Positions 1 to 8,613 of a stretch of DNA of 64,000 nt are shown in pieces; position 1 is the stretch's first letter; the number at the start of each line of letters is the position of its first letter. A model generated the notes under the pieces. It did not search any database. It was not told the DNA's origin and was given only the letters and a program-made list of their open reading frames with translations. This stretch comes from Gaiella sp038230035 (GTDB lineage Bacteria; Actinomycetota; Thermoleophilia; Gaiellales; Gaiellaceae): positions 11,660 through 75,659 of the forward strand of contig JBBRNX010000018.1 of assembly GCA_038230035.1 (NCBI GenBank), in the 5' to 3' direction. Made by a program: the position numbers and the translations under genes.

Positions 1-1771
1 TGATCGCGAACGAGGAGAGGCCCGAGCCTAGGCCTGCATTTGCCGAGATCCAGTAGATCGAGCTCGCGTCATGGAACTCGGCCGGCATCGCGAGATGCGC
101 GGCTTGGAGAACACGGTCCGCGATGCCGAAGGCGATCCCGTAGACGAGATAGCGCTCCCAGAGCTCGAGCGTCGCCGGCGCCGCATCCTGGAGGCGTGGG
201 AAGTCGGTCAGGTAGTGGCGGAACGCGTCCCAGCGCTCGGCTTCGGCCTCGGCGTCGGGCGAACGGCGCCGCCAGAGACGGCGCTGCGACAGTCCGGCGA
301 GTAAGAGCGCGGCGTTGACGAGCGCACACACGCCGAAAGCGACGAGCACGACGTCACGCCAGCGTGGATAGACCGGGCGCCAGCTGCTGATCCCGATCCA
401 GAGGAGGGCGACCCCGACCACCACGAACACGAGCAGTCCGAGGCCGAGCGGCACGGCGCCAGCTGAAACGAACCACGAGCGCCGGGCCGTCTCGGCGTCG
501 ATCGCGCTCTTGAAGGCGGTGAAGCGCGGTGCCATCGACTCCCGGTCACCCTCGATCTTCTCGCGGAACGCAGACAGTCGCTCGCTCCCGTTGTCGAGCA
601 CGTGATCGACGACGCTGGCGACCTTCTGCTCCCACGGCGCGAGGTCTTCGGGCCGTTCTCCCGGCGCCAGCTCGAGGTCGGCGAGCTGCTCGGTGTGCAG
701 CCCGCCCCAGGTCGATCGTTCCGTGGTGACGTGCTCGGCCTTGTAGACCTTGCGCCGGATCAAATCGAAGAGCGTGGCTGTGAACTCGAGCGACCCGGCG
801 GTGCCGCCCTGCGCGAGCAGCCGAGGAACAAGTGCCGGGGCGGTGTCGGTCGGCGGCTCCTGCTCGTACTCGCGGTCGTACGAGGTCTTGCGCTCGCGGC
901 CGAAAAACCACCAGACGCTCTGCAGCACGAGCAGGGCAGGAAGGAGCCCGAGAGCCAGGAGCACGAGCAGCGTCCGCAGGACGTGACGCTTGGCGTTGTC
1001 GATCCGGTCGTGGTCGCGCTGGTACGCGGCAGCATCGGTGGTCTCCTCCGCGACGATCTTCTCGAGACCCTCGCCTGATGCAACCTTCATGCCTGCCGTC
1101 GATGCAAAGGCCGCCCGCGGGATGACCACGCGGAGCTCGACGAACTGGCGCGCCGGGACGTTGAGTGCCCGCAGCGTTGCGACCCTGCCGGCTAGCGCCA
1201 CGTCGCCTCGGACGTAGACGGGATGGCCCCAGCCGCGGAGGATCTTGCCGGGCGCGGTGAGGGTCGCTGTCAGGCGCGACAACCCGACCGACCACTGCTT
1301 ACCCCACACCTGAAGGTTCACATCGACGACGTCGTCATATGCGACGGCGAGGCCCGAGAGCCGGTAGTGCAAGCGGAACACGCGTGGCTCGTCGAGCGCC
1401 TGGAAGTGCCAGACAATGCTGACTCCCTGTGAGGTCTTCGCGACACCGAAGGTCCCTGGCGTGAGGTCGGGCTGTCTCTCGGTCGAGCCGTTCGGCGCGT
1501 ACGACGTCCCGCTCTCGGACACGGCGACCTGGTCGATCGACTCGCCGGCCCGGAGCGGGATGTCGCGAAAGCCAAAGGTGAACCGCCCGCTGAACGCGAC
1601 TCTGATCTCCTCGTCGACGATCAGGCTGCCGTCCGGCTGGACGACCGTCCGCACCGAAGCATTGGGAAGTGAGTAGGACTGGGCGCCTGCCGGGGAGGCG
1701 ACGAGAAGCGAGAGAAGCGCGACCGCAACCGCGGTCGTGAGCCCGAGTCCGCTACGCGCTCGGCGTGTCAC
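1..1771 (-). CDS. DUF2207 family membrane protein (C-terminus cut off by window edge)
   Basis: The reverse frame is open from a GTG at 1771 to the window edge (about 590 codons). It begins with a signal peptide (hydrophobic LTTAVAVALLSLLVASPAGA, residues ~10-29) followed by the DUF2207 extracellular domain, with its typical opening of a beta strand ending VVQPDGSLIVDEEI and then FRDIPL. Further on are a transmembrane helix (LRTLLVLLALGLLPALLVL), a charged cytoplasmic stretch and two more hydrophobic helices. The start overlaps the lemA stop by 20 bases, so the two genes are translationally coupled. DUF2207 and LemA genes are often adjacent; no enzymatic role is established. The GTG start is chosen because it precedes the signal peptide and no in-frame ATG lies nearby. 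Confidence 0.85.
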   Translation of the reverse strand, partial: MTRRARSGLGLTTAVAVALLSLLVASPAGAQSYSLPNASVRTVVQPDGSLIVDEEIRVAFSGRFTFGFRDIPLRAGESIDQVAVSESGTSYAPNGSTERQPDLTPGTFGVAKTSQGVSIVWHFQALDEPRVFRLHYRLSGLAVAYDDVVDVNLQVWGKQWSVGLSRLTATLTAPGKILRGWGHPVYVRGDVALAGRVATLRALNVPARQFVELRVVIPRAAFASTAGMKVASGEGLEKIVAEETTDAAAYQRDHDRIDNAKRHVLRTLLVLLALGLLPALLVLQSVWWFFGRERKTSYDREYEQEPPTDTAPALVPRLLAQGGTAGSLEFTATLFDLIRRKVYKAEHVTTERSTWGGLHTEQLADLELAPGERPEDLAPWEQKVASVVDHVLDNGSERLSAFREKIEGDRESMAPRFTAFKSAIDAETARRSWFVSAGAVPLGLGLLVFVVVGVALLWIGISSWRPVYPRWRDVVLVAFGVCALVNAALLLAGLSQRRLWRRRSPDAEAEAERWDAFRHYLTDFPRLQDAAPATLELWERYLVYGIAFGIADRVLQAAHLAMPAEFHDASSIYWISANAGLGSGLSSFAI

Positions 1772-2414
1772 TCGGCGCCGCGGGCTGGTCGCCCTCGGAG
1801 CTGCTCACTGGCGCTGGGGTTACTGGCACGGGGGTTTCTGGCGCAGCGTCGGTCGGCGAGAAGCTGACGTGGGGCACCTCGCGCTCGGCGGTCTCGGTGA
1901 CCTCGAAGAACTCGCGCTTTGTGAATCCAAACGAGTTCGCGAGGATCACCGCCGGGAACGTCTGGATCGCGTTGTTGAAGGTCAACACGGTGTCGTTGTA
2001 GACCTGGCGTGAGACCGCGACCTTGTTCTCGGTGTCGCTGAGCTGACCCTGCAGTTCGAGGAAGTTCTGGCTCGCCTTCAGCTCGGGATACGCCTCGGCG
2101 ACGACGAACAGCCGGCCGAGCGCCTGACCGAGGATGCCTTCGGCCTGCGCGGTCGCGGCCGGGCCTTTTGCGTTCTGGGCGGCGGTTCGTGCCGCCGTGA
2201 CCGCCTCGAATGTGCCGCGCTCGTGGGCGGCATAGCCCTTCACGGTCTCGATCAGGTTCGGGATCAGGTCCCAGCGCCGTTTGAGCTGCACCTCGATCTG
2301 CGCCCACGCGTTGTCGACGCGGTTCCGCGAGCGAACGAGCCCGTTGTACATCGCGATCACCCACACCACGAGGATGACGAGGACCGCGACGATCACGAGA
2401 ACGACCCAGAGCAT
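1752..2414 (-). CDS. lemA: LemA family protein
   Basis: This is a 220-residue protein with one N-terminal transmembrane helix (residues ~2-22, VVLVIVAVLVILVVWVIA). The LemA helical-bundle signature follows: YNGLVRSRNRVDNAWAQIEV, then RWDLIPNLIETVKGYA. The acidic, proline/threonine-rich C-terminal tail (after ~residue 185) looks disordered. LemA proteins are membrane-anchored four-helix-bundle proteins of unclear biochemical role. The gene is first in an operon with the DUF2207 gene downstream. A TAGGCT hexamer lies six bases before the ATG, so the mRNA is probably leaderless. Confidence 0.93.
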   Translation of the reverse strand: MLWVVLVIVAVLVILVVWVIAMYNGLVRSRNRVDNAWAQIEVQLKRRWDLIPNLIETVKGYAAHERGTFEAVTAARTAAQNAKGPAATAQAEGILGQALGRLFVVAEAYPELKASQNFLELQGQLSDTENKVAVSRQVYNDTVLTFNNAIQTFPAVILANSFGFTKREFFEVTETAEREVPHVSFSPTDAAPETPVPVTPAPVSSSEGDQPAAPSDTPSA

Positions 2415-2420
2415 GGCGCC

Positions 2421-2436
2421 AGCCTACGGGTAGGCT
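2421..2436. promoter_or_regulatory. Overlapping divergent -10 elements for lemA (-) and the MOSC gene (+)
   Basis: The sequence AGCCTACGGGTAGGCT is a perfect inverted repeat. Each arm reads TAGGCT toward its own gene and each is exactly six bases from an ATG (2414 on the minus strand, 2443 on the plus strand). This spacing fits two leaderless transcripts leaving from back-to-back -10 boxes. The promoter assignment is inferred from spacing and consensus. Confidence 0.5.
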
Positions 2437-2442
2437 CGAACG

Positions 2443-3207
2443 ATGGCAACCGGGAGCAGCGGGGTCGCCGTGACAGTCCGGAGAATCAACGTCACGCCGG
2501 TGAAGGGATTGGCGCTCGGCAACCCCGAGTCGGTCGAGCTGACGCCGTCAGGTGCGCGGGACGACCGCCGCTTCTTCCTCGTCTCGGCGGACGGGCGGCT
2601 CGTGAACGGCAAGCGGATCGGCGGCGGCCTCAACCTCGCACGCGCGGAGTGGGTCGGGGCGGAAGGTGTGCTCTCGATCACCATGCCGGGCGGCGAGGTG
2701 ATTCGCGATGCAGTGCAACTCGGCGAGCCGACCTCGACCGTGATCTACGGTCGCGCGATACCGGGTCGCGAAGTCGTCGGGCCGTTCCACGAAACGCTGT
2801 CCGCCTTGGCCGGGATGCCGGTGACGCTGATCGAGCGGGATGGGCGATCGTGGGCGACCGACTCGCAACCCGCGACGCTCGTCTCACAGGCGTCGCTCGA
2901 CGAGTTCGGCGGCGACGGTCGCCGGTTCCGCATGCTGCTCGAGCTGGACGGGCTCGAGCCGTACGGCGAGGATGCGTGGAGCGGCAGGCGCGTTCGCGTT
3001 GGCGAGGTCACGCTGCTCGTCGGGCCGCCGACACCGCGGTGCGCGCTGCCGTCCTACAACCCGGACGACGCGAGACGCGATCGCGACATGCTGCGCGACA
3101 TTCTCGCCCGCCGTGTCGCGATCGACGGTGAGCCGTGCCTCGGTGTGTTCGCCGAGGTCGACGTGCCCGGTGTTGTGCGGGTTGGCGACCGCTTCGAGCC
3201 TGTCTAG
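2443..3207 (+). CDS. MOSC domain protein
   Basis: The 254-residue protein has an N-terminal MOSC_N beta-barrel (RRINVTPVKGLALGNPESVEL, with DDRRFFLV and GRLVNGKR) and a C-terminal MOSC domain containing RPxVGEVTLLVGPPTPRCALP-like sequence; the conserved cysteine is in PTPRCALPSY (~residue 200). MOSC proteins relate to the sulfur-carrying C-terminus of molybdenum cofactor sulfurase and to YcbX/YiiM, which reduce N-hydroxylated compounds with the Moco. The substrate here is unknown. The ATG sits six bases after TAGGCT, so a leaderless start is likely. It diverges from lemA. Confidence 0.85.
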   Translation: MATGSSGVAVTVRRINVTPVKGLALGNPESVELTPSGARDDRRFFLVSADGRLVNGKRIGGGLNLARAEWVGAEGVLSITMPGGEVIRDAVQLGEPTSTVIYGRAIPGREVVGPFHETLSALAGMPVTLIERDGRSWATDSQPATLVSQASLDEFGGDGRRFRMLLELDGLEPYGEDAWSGRRVRVGEVTLLVGPPTPRCALPSYNPDDARRDRDMLRDILARRVAIDGEPCLGVFAEVDVPGVVRVGDRFEPV

Positions 3208-3216
3208 CGGCGTCGG

Positions 3217-3924
3217 CTAGCTGGCGCGGCGGCAGACGAAGATCATGTCCTCTTCACCCTCGTACGGTCGCCGATCGAACCAGCCGTAGGTTGCGTCGAC
3301 TTCGAACCCGGCGCGGTCGATCAGTATCAGCCATTCCGGCGCGTCGAGCCAGTGGAGCGCCATTGTCGCCGTCGACTTGCCACTGCTCACTGTGAGCGTC
3401 AGCGACCGGGCCGCCTCGTCCCAGACCGCGCGCTCGAAGATGCCCGTCTCGCGCTCGAGCCAGCGCCCGTGTGTCTCCTCGATGTCTTCCGGGCCGGGCG
3501 CAAAGACATCGAACACGAGCCGACCGCCCGGCTCGAGGATCGAGTGCGCAGCGCGTAGCGCGCGGAGCTTCTGCGCTTCGTCAGGCATGTGGAGGAGTGA
3601 GCGGAACGGGCAGATCACAAGGGGCACGCGCTCGGCGACAGGTGGTTCTCGAAGATCGCCGACGCGGAGATCGACGAGCTCGTCGACGCCGAGTTCGCGC
3701 GCACGGTCACGGGCGACCGCGAGCATCCCGTCCGACTGATCGACGCCGATCACCGGGATACCAGCCTGTGCAATCGGCAGCGCGATGCGTCCGGTACCGA
3801 CGGCCAACTCGACCACCGGTCCTGAGGTCTCGCGTGCCAGCTCGACGTAGAACTCGACGTCCTCGGTGACAGACAGTGACCACGGGTCGTAGATGCGCGC
3901 GATCGAGTCGTAGAGCGGCGTCAT
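3217..3924 (-). CDS. Class I SAM-dependent methyltransferase (copy 1 of a tandem pair)
   Basis: A 235-residue Rossmann-fold methyltransferase. Motif I is VVELAVGTGRIALPIA (residues ~40-55), the acidic end of strand 2 is VIGVDQSDGMLAVAR, and motif III lies around ICPFRSLLHMPD. It is about 45% similar by eye to the gene immediately upstream, including the ending YGWFDRRP, so the pair arose by duplication. The start at 3924 is preferred over an ATG six codons upstream because it forms the ATGA overlap with the stop of the preceding gene. The acceptor substrate is unknown. Confidence 0.85.
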   Translation of the reverse strand: MTPLYDSIARIYDPWSLSVTEDVEFYVELARETSGPVVELAVGTGRIALPIAQAGIPVIGVDQSDGMLAVARDRARELGVDELVDLRVGDLREPPVAERVPLVICPFRSLLHMPDEAQKLRALRAAHSILEPGGRLVFDVFAPGPEDIEETHGRWLERETGIFERAVWDEAARSLTLTVSSGKSTATMALHWLDAPEWLILIDRAGFEVDATYGWFDRRPYEGEEDMIFVCRRAS

Positions 3925-4622
3925 GGCTTGCGTGCAACCCATACGAACTCAGTACTCGAGTCGTCGAACGGGCGGCGGTCGAACCAGCCGTAGAGCGCTT
4001 CCACCTCGAGGCCCGCGACGTCGATCAGCCCTTCCCATTCCGAGCGGGCGATCCACCAGAGCGTGATAGCCGAGCCGTCTTCCAGCGTGACGACGATCCT
4101 GTTGTCGGCCGGGATGTAGTCGATCCGATGGGGTACCCCGGTGTCGGTGTGCCACTGGCCGTCGAGCTTCACAGCGATCTGCGGGTCGAATGCAAACGCG
4201 TTCCAGGCGAAACGGCCGCCCGGTCGGAGCGAGGCGGAAACGTGCTCGAACACCCGCCGCCGGTCGGCCCAGGTCGGGAGATGGAGCAGCGAGCGGAACG
4301 GGCAGATGATCAGCGCAGCGGGCTCGCCGAGCTCGAAGTCGCGCATATCGGCTTGGCGTAGATCGAGCTCGACACCGGCCGCTGCAGCCCTTTCGCGAGC
4401 GACGGCGAGCATCGCCGCCGAACTGTCGATCCCGATCACCGTTCGTCCGGCTGCCTTCGCCATCGGGATGGCAACGCGCCCGGTCCCGACGGCGAGCTCG
4501 ACGATCGGTCCGCCTCCCGCGCCCGTTGCCGTGCGGGCGAGGTCGACGTAGAAGCCGACGTCCTCGGTCATCGGCGTCGACCACTGGTCGTAGATCGCGG
4601 CGAACGATGCGTACTGATCCAT
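3921..4622 (-). CDS. Class I SAM-dependent methyltransferase (copy 2 of a tandem pair)
   Basis: A 233-residue methyltransferase with motif I IVELAVGTGRVAIPMA, VIGIDSSAAMLAVAR after strand 2, and the shared ICPFRSLLHLP and ALYGWFDRRPF segments. The open frame continues 158 codons further upstream into pheS on the other strand, but that extension has no methyltransferase similarity. The ATG at 4622 aligns with the start of copy 1 (YxxFAAIYDQWS against YDSIARIYDPWS). A TTGAAT six bases before this ATG could be a -10 element. It ends with a four-base overlap into copy 1, so the two are cotranscribed. Confidence 0.85.
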   Translation of the reverse strand: MDQYASFAAIYDQWSTPMTEDVGFYVDLARTATGAGGGPIVELAVGTGRVAIPMAKAAGRTVIGIDSSAAMLAVARERAAAAGVELDLRQADMRDFELGEPAALIICPFRSLLHLPTWADRRRVFEHVSASLRPGGRFAWNAFAFDPQIAVKLDGQWHTDTGVPHRIDYIPADNRIVVTLEDGSAITLWWIARSEWEGLIDVAGLEVEALYGWFDRRPFDDSSTEFVWVARKP

Positions 4623-4658
4623 CCGGGCATTCAACCGGAGCGCGCTCCGGCAGGTTGG

Positions 4659-4664
4659 TACCCT
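4659..4664 (+). promoter_or_regulatory. -10 element of pheST (leaderless)
   Basis: TACCCT ends six bases before the pheS ATG at 4671 and no Shine-Dalgarno is present. The arrangement matches other leaderless genes in this window. Confidence 0.45.
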
Positions 4665-4670
4665 CGCCCG

Positions 4671-5666
4671 ATGGACGCGCAGGCGCTGGAATCCGAGGCT
4701 CTCGCCGCGACTGCGGCAGCTGCGACCGCCGAAGCGATCGAGGCGGTTCGCATCGAGTACCTCGGTCGGAAGAGCGCGCTCAAGCAGGCGCTGCGGGAGG
4801 TTCGCGACCGCGAGACCGGGATGACGCTGAACGCCGTGCGCGAGCGTCTCGAGACCGCGGTCGATGCGCGGGAGACGGAGCTCGCGCGGGCCGACCTCGA
4901 TCGCCGCCTCACCACTGAGCAGGTGGACGTCACGTTGCCTGCCGGCGGTGGGAACCGCGGGCATCTCCACGTCATCACCCAGATCCGGCGTGAGGTCGAG
5001 GACATCTTCCTCGGCCTCGGCTACAGGGTCGTCGACGGCCGTGAGGTCGAGACGACGCGGTACAACTTCGACGCGCTCAATTTCCCCGCGGGCCACCCGG
5101 CGCGCTCCCCGCTCGCATCCGTCTTCGTCGACGACGAGACACTCCTGCGGACGGAGACATCGCCGTCACAAATCCGGACGATGGAGCAGCAGGAGCCGCC
5201 GATCTACATCGTGTCGCTCGGCCGCGTCTACCGGCGCGACACACCGGACGCCACGCACACGCCGATCTTCCATCAGGTCGAAGGGCTCGCCGTCGACGAA
5301 GGGATCACGCTCGCCGACCTCCAAGGAACGCTTGACTTCCTGCTCAAGAAGCTGTTCGGCGAGGAGCGGCGCACCGAGTTCCGCACGCACGATTTCCCGT
5401 TCACCGAACCGTCGATCGAGGCGTACGTGTCCTGCCACATCTGCAATGGCACCGGCTGTCCGGTGTGCCGCCACTCCGGCTGGATCGAGATCGGCGGCGC
5501 GGGCATGGTCGATCCGAAGCTATTCGAGTTCGTCGGCTACGACCCCGAGCGCTACTCGGGCTTCGCCTTCGGTTGGGGGCTCGAGAGGATCGCCGTGCTG
5601 CGGCACAAGATTCCCGACAACCGCGAGCTCTGGCGCAACGACCTTCGGCTCCTGAGGCAGTTTTAG
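4671..5666 (+). CDS. pheS: Phenylalanine--tRNA ligase alpha subunit
   Basis: A 331-residue subunit that activates phenylalanine and charges tRNA-Phe in the alpha2beta2 cytoplasmic complex. The N-terminal helical arm (residues 1-85, containing RIEYLGRKSALKQALREV) is followed by the class II catalytic core with motif 1 near FPAGHPARSP, motif 2 around GRVYRRDTPDATHTP with FHQVEG, and motif 3 GFAFGWGLERIAVLRH. The Cys-rich segment CHICNGTGCPVCRHSGW is usual for bacterial PheS. The length is close to the family norm (~340). Its TAG stop overlaps the pheT GTG by one base. Confidence 0.97.
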   Translation: MDAQALESEALAATAAAATAEAIEAVRIEYLGRKSALKQALREVRDRETGMTLNAVRERLETAVDARETELARADLDRRLTTEQVDVTLPAGGGNRGHLHVITQIRREVEDIFLGLGYRVVDGREVETTRYNFDALNFPAGHPARSPLASVFVDDETLLRTETSPSQIRTMEQQEPPIYIVSLGRVYRRDTPDATHTPIFHQVEGLAVDEGITLADLQGTLDFLLKKLFGEERRTEFRTHDFPFTEPSIEAYVSCHICNGTGCPVCRHSGWIEIGGAGMVDPKLFEFVGYDPERYSGFAFGWGLERIAVLRHKIPDNRELWRNDLRLLRQF

Positions 5667-7981
5667 TGCGCGCGCCAGTCTCCTGGCTCCGCGAGTACGT
5701 CAACGTGGACGCGTCGGCACATGAAATCGCCCGGCGACTCGTGATCTCGTCGCTCGAGGTCGAGCGCGTGCTCGACTTCGGCGTCCCGGACGTCGACGGG
5801 AACCTCGGCCGGTTCGTCGTCGGGAAGGTTCTCGAGGCGGCGAAGCACCCGAACGCCGACAAGCTGCAGCTCTGCCAGGTCGACGTGGGAGAGGGCGACG
5901 CACGGCAGATTGTCTGCGGCGCCTGGAACTTCGGCGTCGGTGCGACGGTCGCCGTCGCGCTGCCTGGTTCCACCGTCTACTCCCACCAGGGCGAGCTTTT
6001 CCAGCTTGGTGAAGCGAAGCTTCGCGGCGAGACGTCGCGCGGGATGATCCTCGCCGAAGACGAGGTCGGCCTTGGTAGCGACCACGCCGGAATCATGCTC
6101 CTGCCGGACGGGCTGGAGCCGGGCACGCCGCTCGCGGATGTCCTGCCGATTCACGATCAGGTGCTCGACGTCATCCCGACGATGAACCGCGTCGATCTGC
6201 TCTCGATGGTCGGGCTGGCGCGCGAGGTCGCCGCGCTGCTCAACGGTGAGCTGGCCCCCCCCAACGTCGCCGATCCTCCGATCCGCCATCCGGAGCTCGT
6301 CGAGGTCACAGTCGAGGATCCGGAGCGCTGCCCCCGCTACATCGCGCGTGTGCTGCGAAATGTCGCGATCGGTCCGTCGCCGATCTGGCTCCGCGCGCGG
6401 CTCCATGCCGCCGGGATGCGTTCGATCTCGAACGTCGTCGATGTCACGAACTACGTCATGCACGTGCACGGCTCCCCGCTACACGCGTTCGACCGCGCGC
6501 TGCTCGCCGGGGGACGGATCGTGGTGCGTCGTGCGACCGACGGCGAGGAGCTGCGCACGCTCGACGGAACGCTGCGGAAGCTCGACTCGCGCGATCTGAT
6601 GATCACCGACGGCGAGAAGTCGGTCGCCCTCGGCGCCATCATGGGCGGCCAGGAGAGCGAGGTCACCGAGCAAACGACGGAGGTGCTGCTCGAGGCTGCG
6701 AACTTCGAGCCGATCGGGATCCTGCGGACGTCGGAGCGGCTGGGCTTGCGCACCGAGGGCTCGAACCGCTGGGAGAAGGGTGTCGATCCGTACAGCGCGG
6801 AGCCGGCTGCGATCCTTGCGACGCGCCTAATCGTCGATCTCACAGGTGCCGAGCTGACTGCCGCTGCCGACGTGCATTCGGGGCTGCCCGTGCGTCCGGT
6901 CGTCCGCCTCCGACCCGAGCGAACGGACCGCGTGGTCGGTCTCGCAATCGAGCCGGAGGAGCAGCAGGTGATCCTCGAGCGCCTCGGCTTCGACGTCGAC
7001 GAAGAGTGGAACGTGACCGTGCCGACCTGGCGTGCGCGCGACGTGACACGCGAGATCGACGTCGTGGAGGAGGTCGCCCGGACCGTGCTCGACCGCGTAC
7101 CGCACACTATGCCGCTGCGTCGCTTGGTCACCGGGCATCGATCAGAGGATCAGCGGCTGCGGCGCCTTGTCGAGGACATCCTCGTTGGCGCGGGCTTCGC
7201 GGAGGCGTATACGTGGAGCCTCGTCGCGACCGACCCCGACCCCGGCGCGATCCGTCTCCCGGCGCCGCTGACCTCGGAGCAGGCGATCCTGCGCACGACG
7301 CTGCTCAGCGGGCTGGTCGACGCCGCACGGGTCAACGTCGACGCCGGCAACGAGCCCATCGCACTGTTCGAGCTCGCGCGCGTCTACTTGCCAAGCTCCG
7401 ACCGGGAACAGGGGCAGCTGCCCCAGGAGCGCTGGCGTGTCGGCGGTATCGTCCAGGGTGGGTTTGCCGCGGCTCGGGCGGTAGTCGAGACGGTGTACGA
7501 GACGCTCCACCTCGAGTTGCGCGTTCGTCATACGGTTCTCCCGCAGCTTCACCCAGGGAAGGGCGCCGAAACCGACGCCGGCTGGCTCGGTGAACTGCAT
7601 CCCGCGTTGCTCGACGGCGAGTGGGGGGTATTCGAGCTCGACCTCGCGACGCTCTTCGAACCGATCCCGGAGCGAATCGACTACCAGGACGTGATCACCT
7701 ACCCGGCGGTGCATCAGGACATTGCGGTCACGGTTGCCGAGGACGTCGAGGCGGGAGCGATCCGGGACGTCGTGGTAGAGGTGGGTGGGCAAGAGTTGCG
7801 CGAGGCCCAACTCTTCGACGTCTACCGAGGCGAGCAGATCGGCGCCGGGCGGAAGTCCGTCGCTGTCCATCTCTCGTTCCAATCCTCGGAGCGGACACTG
7901 TCGGATGAGGACGCGGCCACGATGCGAGAGCGGATCGTCGCAGCGCTCGTGGAGCGGTTCGGCGCCGAGTTGCGCGCGTGA
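5666..7981 (+). CDS. pheT: Phenylalanine--tRNA ligase beta subunit
   Basis: A 771-residue beta subunit. Domains in order: an N-terminal segment starting APVSWLREYV; an OB-fold tRNA-binding/EMAP domain (~40-150, with VVGKVLEAAKHPNADKLQLC); the B3/B4 editing domain (~205-370, RSISNVVDVTNYVMHVHGSP, GGQESEV); the B5 domain; the pseudo-catalytic core; and a C-terminal ferredoxin-fold anticodon-binding domain (~680-771, TYPAVHQDIAVTV). The GTG at 5666 is chosen because it begins the conserved MRxPxSWLxEY sequence and overlaps the pheS stop; the frame is open upstream inside pheS. The end overlaps the next gene as GTGA. Confidence 0.97.
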   Translation: MRAPVSWLREYVNVDASAHEIARRLVISSLEVERVLDFGVPDVDGNLGRFVVGKVLEAAKHPNADKLQLCQVDVGEGDARQIVCGAWNFGVGATVAVALPGSTVYSHQGELFQLGEAKLRGETSRGMILAEDEVGLGSDHAGIMLLPDGLEPGTPLADVLPIHDQVLDVIPTMNRVDLLSMVGLAREVAALLNGELAPPNVADPPIRHPELVEVTVEDPERCPRYIARVLRNVAIGPSPIWLRARLHAAGMRSISNVVDVTNYVMHVHGSPLHAFDRALLAGGRIVVRRATDGEELRTLDGTLRKLDSRDLMITDGEKSVALGAIMGGQESEVTEQTTEVLLEAANFEPIGILRTSERLGLRTEGSNRWEKGVDPYSAEPAAILATRLIVDLTGAELTAAADVHSGLPVRPVVRLRPERTDRVVGLAIEPEEQQVILERLGFDVDEEWNVTVPTWRARDVTREIDVVEEVARTVLDRVPHTMPLRRLVTGHRSEDQRLRRLVEDILVGAGFAEAYTWSLVATDPDPGAIRLPAPLTSEQAILRTTLLSGLVDAARVNVDAGNEPIALFELARVYLPSSDREQGQLPQERWRVGGIVQGGFAAARAVVETVYETLHLELRVRHTVLPQLHPGKGAETDAGWLGELHPALLDGEWGVFELDLATLFEPIPERIDYQDVITYPAVHQDIAVTVAEDVEAGAIRDVVVEVGGQELREAQLFDVYRGEQIGAGRKSVAVHLSFQSSERTLSDEDAATMRERIVAALVERFGAELRA

Positions 7982-8613
7982 GCTCGGTCACCTGCCAGCT
8001 GTCGGTTTCGCTCGACGGCTTCGTCGCCGGCCCGAACCAGAGCCTCGAGAACCCGATCGGCGAAGGCGGGATGCGCCTGCACGATTGGGCCTTCGCAACG
8101 AGCACCTGGCGCGAGCAGCATGGGCTGGAGGGCGGTCAGCACAGCATCGACGCCGAGGTTGCCGAGCAGGTGATGCAAGGCGTCGGCGCCTTCATCATGG
8201 GTCGGAAGATGTTCGGCGGCGGTGACGGAGAGTGGGACGAAACCTGGACCGGCTGGTGGGGTGACGATCCGCCGTACCACACGCCGGTGTTCGTGCTGAC
8301 CCACCACCCGCGCCAGCCGCTGCCGATGCTAGGCGGGACGACGTTCACCTTCGTGACCGACGGAATCGAGGCAGCCCTCGCTCAGGCCCGAGCCGCGGCG
8401 GGGACGCTGGACGTCGCGATCGCGGGCGGAGCGCACACGGTGCAGCAGTACCTCGCTGCGGGGCTCCTCGACGAGCTCCATCTCCACATCGTTCCGATCG
8501 TCCTCGGCTCGGGCGAGCGGCTGTTCGAAGGGGTCGGAGATCAAACTCTCGAGCCGCTCGAGGTCGTCGCGTCGCCTGCCGCGACCCATGTGAGGTACCG
8601 CGTCGTCCGTTAG
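7978..8613 (+). CDS. Dihydrofolate reductase / RibD C-terminal family protein
   Basis: A 211-residue protein of the RibD_C/DHFR-like reductase fold. It begins with CQLSVSLDGFVAGPNQS, has the mid-protein GAFIMGRKMFGGG that contacts the nucleotide in this family, an IAGGAHTVQQYLAAGLLDEL segment, and ends HIVPIVLGSGERLF. Family members are NADPH-dependent reductases, but many are orphans of unknown substrate, not true DHFR or riboflavin enzymes. The GTG start overlaps the pheT stop by four bases (GTGA), so the gene is probably cotranscribed with pheST. It converges with the next gene, and their stops overlap. Confidence 0.8.
   Translation: MSSVTCQLSVSLDGFVAGPNQSLENPIGEGGMRLHDWAFATSTWREQHGLEGGQHSIDAEVAEQVMQGVGAFIMGRKMFGGGDGEWDETWTGWWGDDPPYHTPVFVLTHHPRQPLPMLGGTTFTFVTDGIEAALAQARAAAGTLDVAIAGGAHTVQQYLAAGLLDELHLHIVPIVLGSGERLFEGVGDQTLEPLEVVASPAATHVRYRVVR

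Noticed and set aside
546..1295. 249-codon reverse frame and other long Arg/Pro-rich frames inside the DUF2207 gene
   Set aside because: Shadow frames of high-GC coding DNA; composition is Arg/Pro/Ala-rich without any domain, while the overlapping frame gives DUF2207.
3942..3942. Upstream ATG for methyltransferase copy 1
   Set aside because: It adds six residues inside copy 2; the ATGA overlap at 3924 and alignment with copy 2 favour the downstream start.
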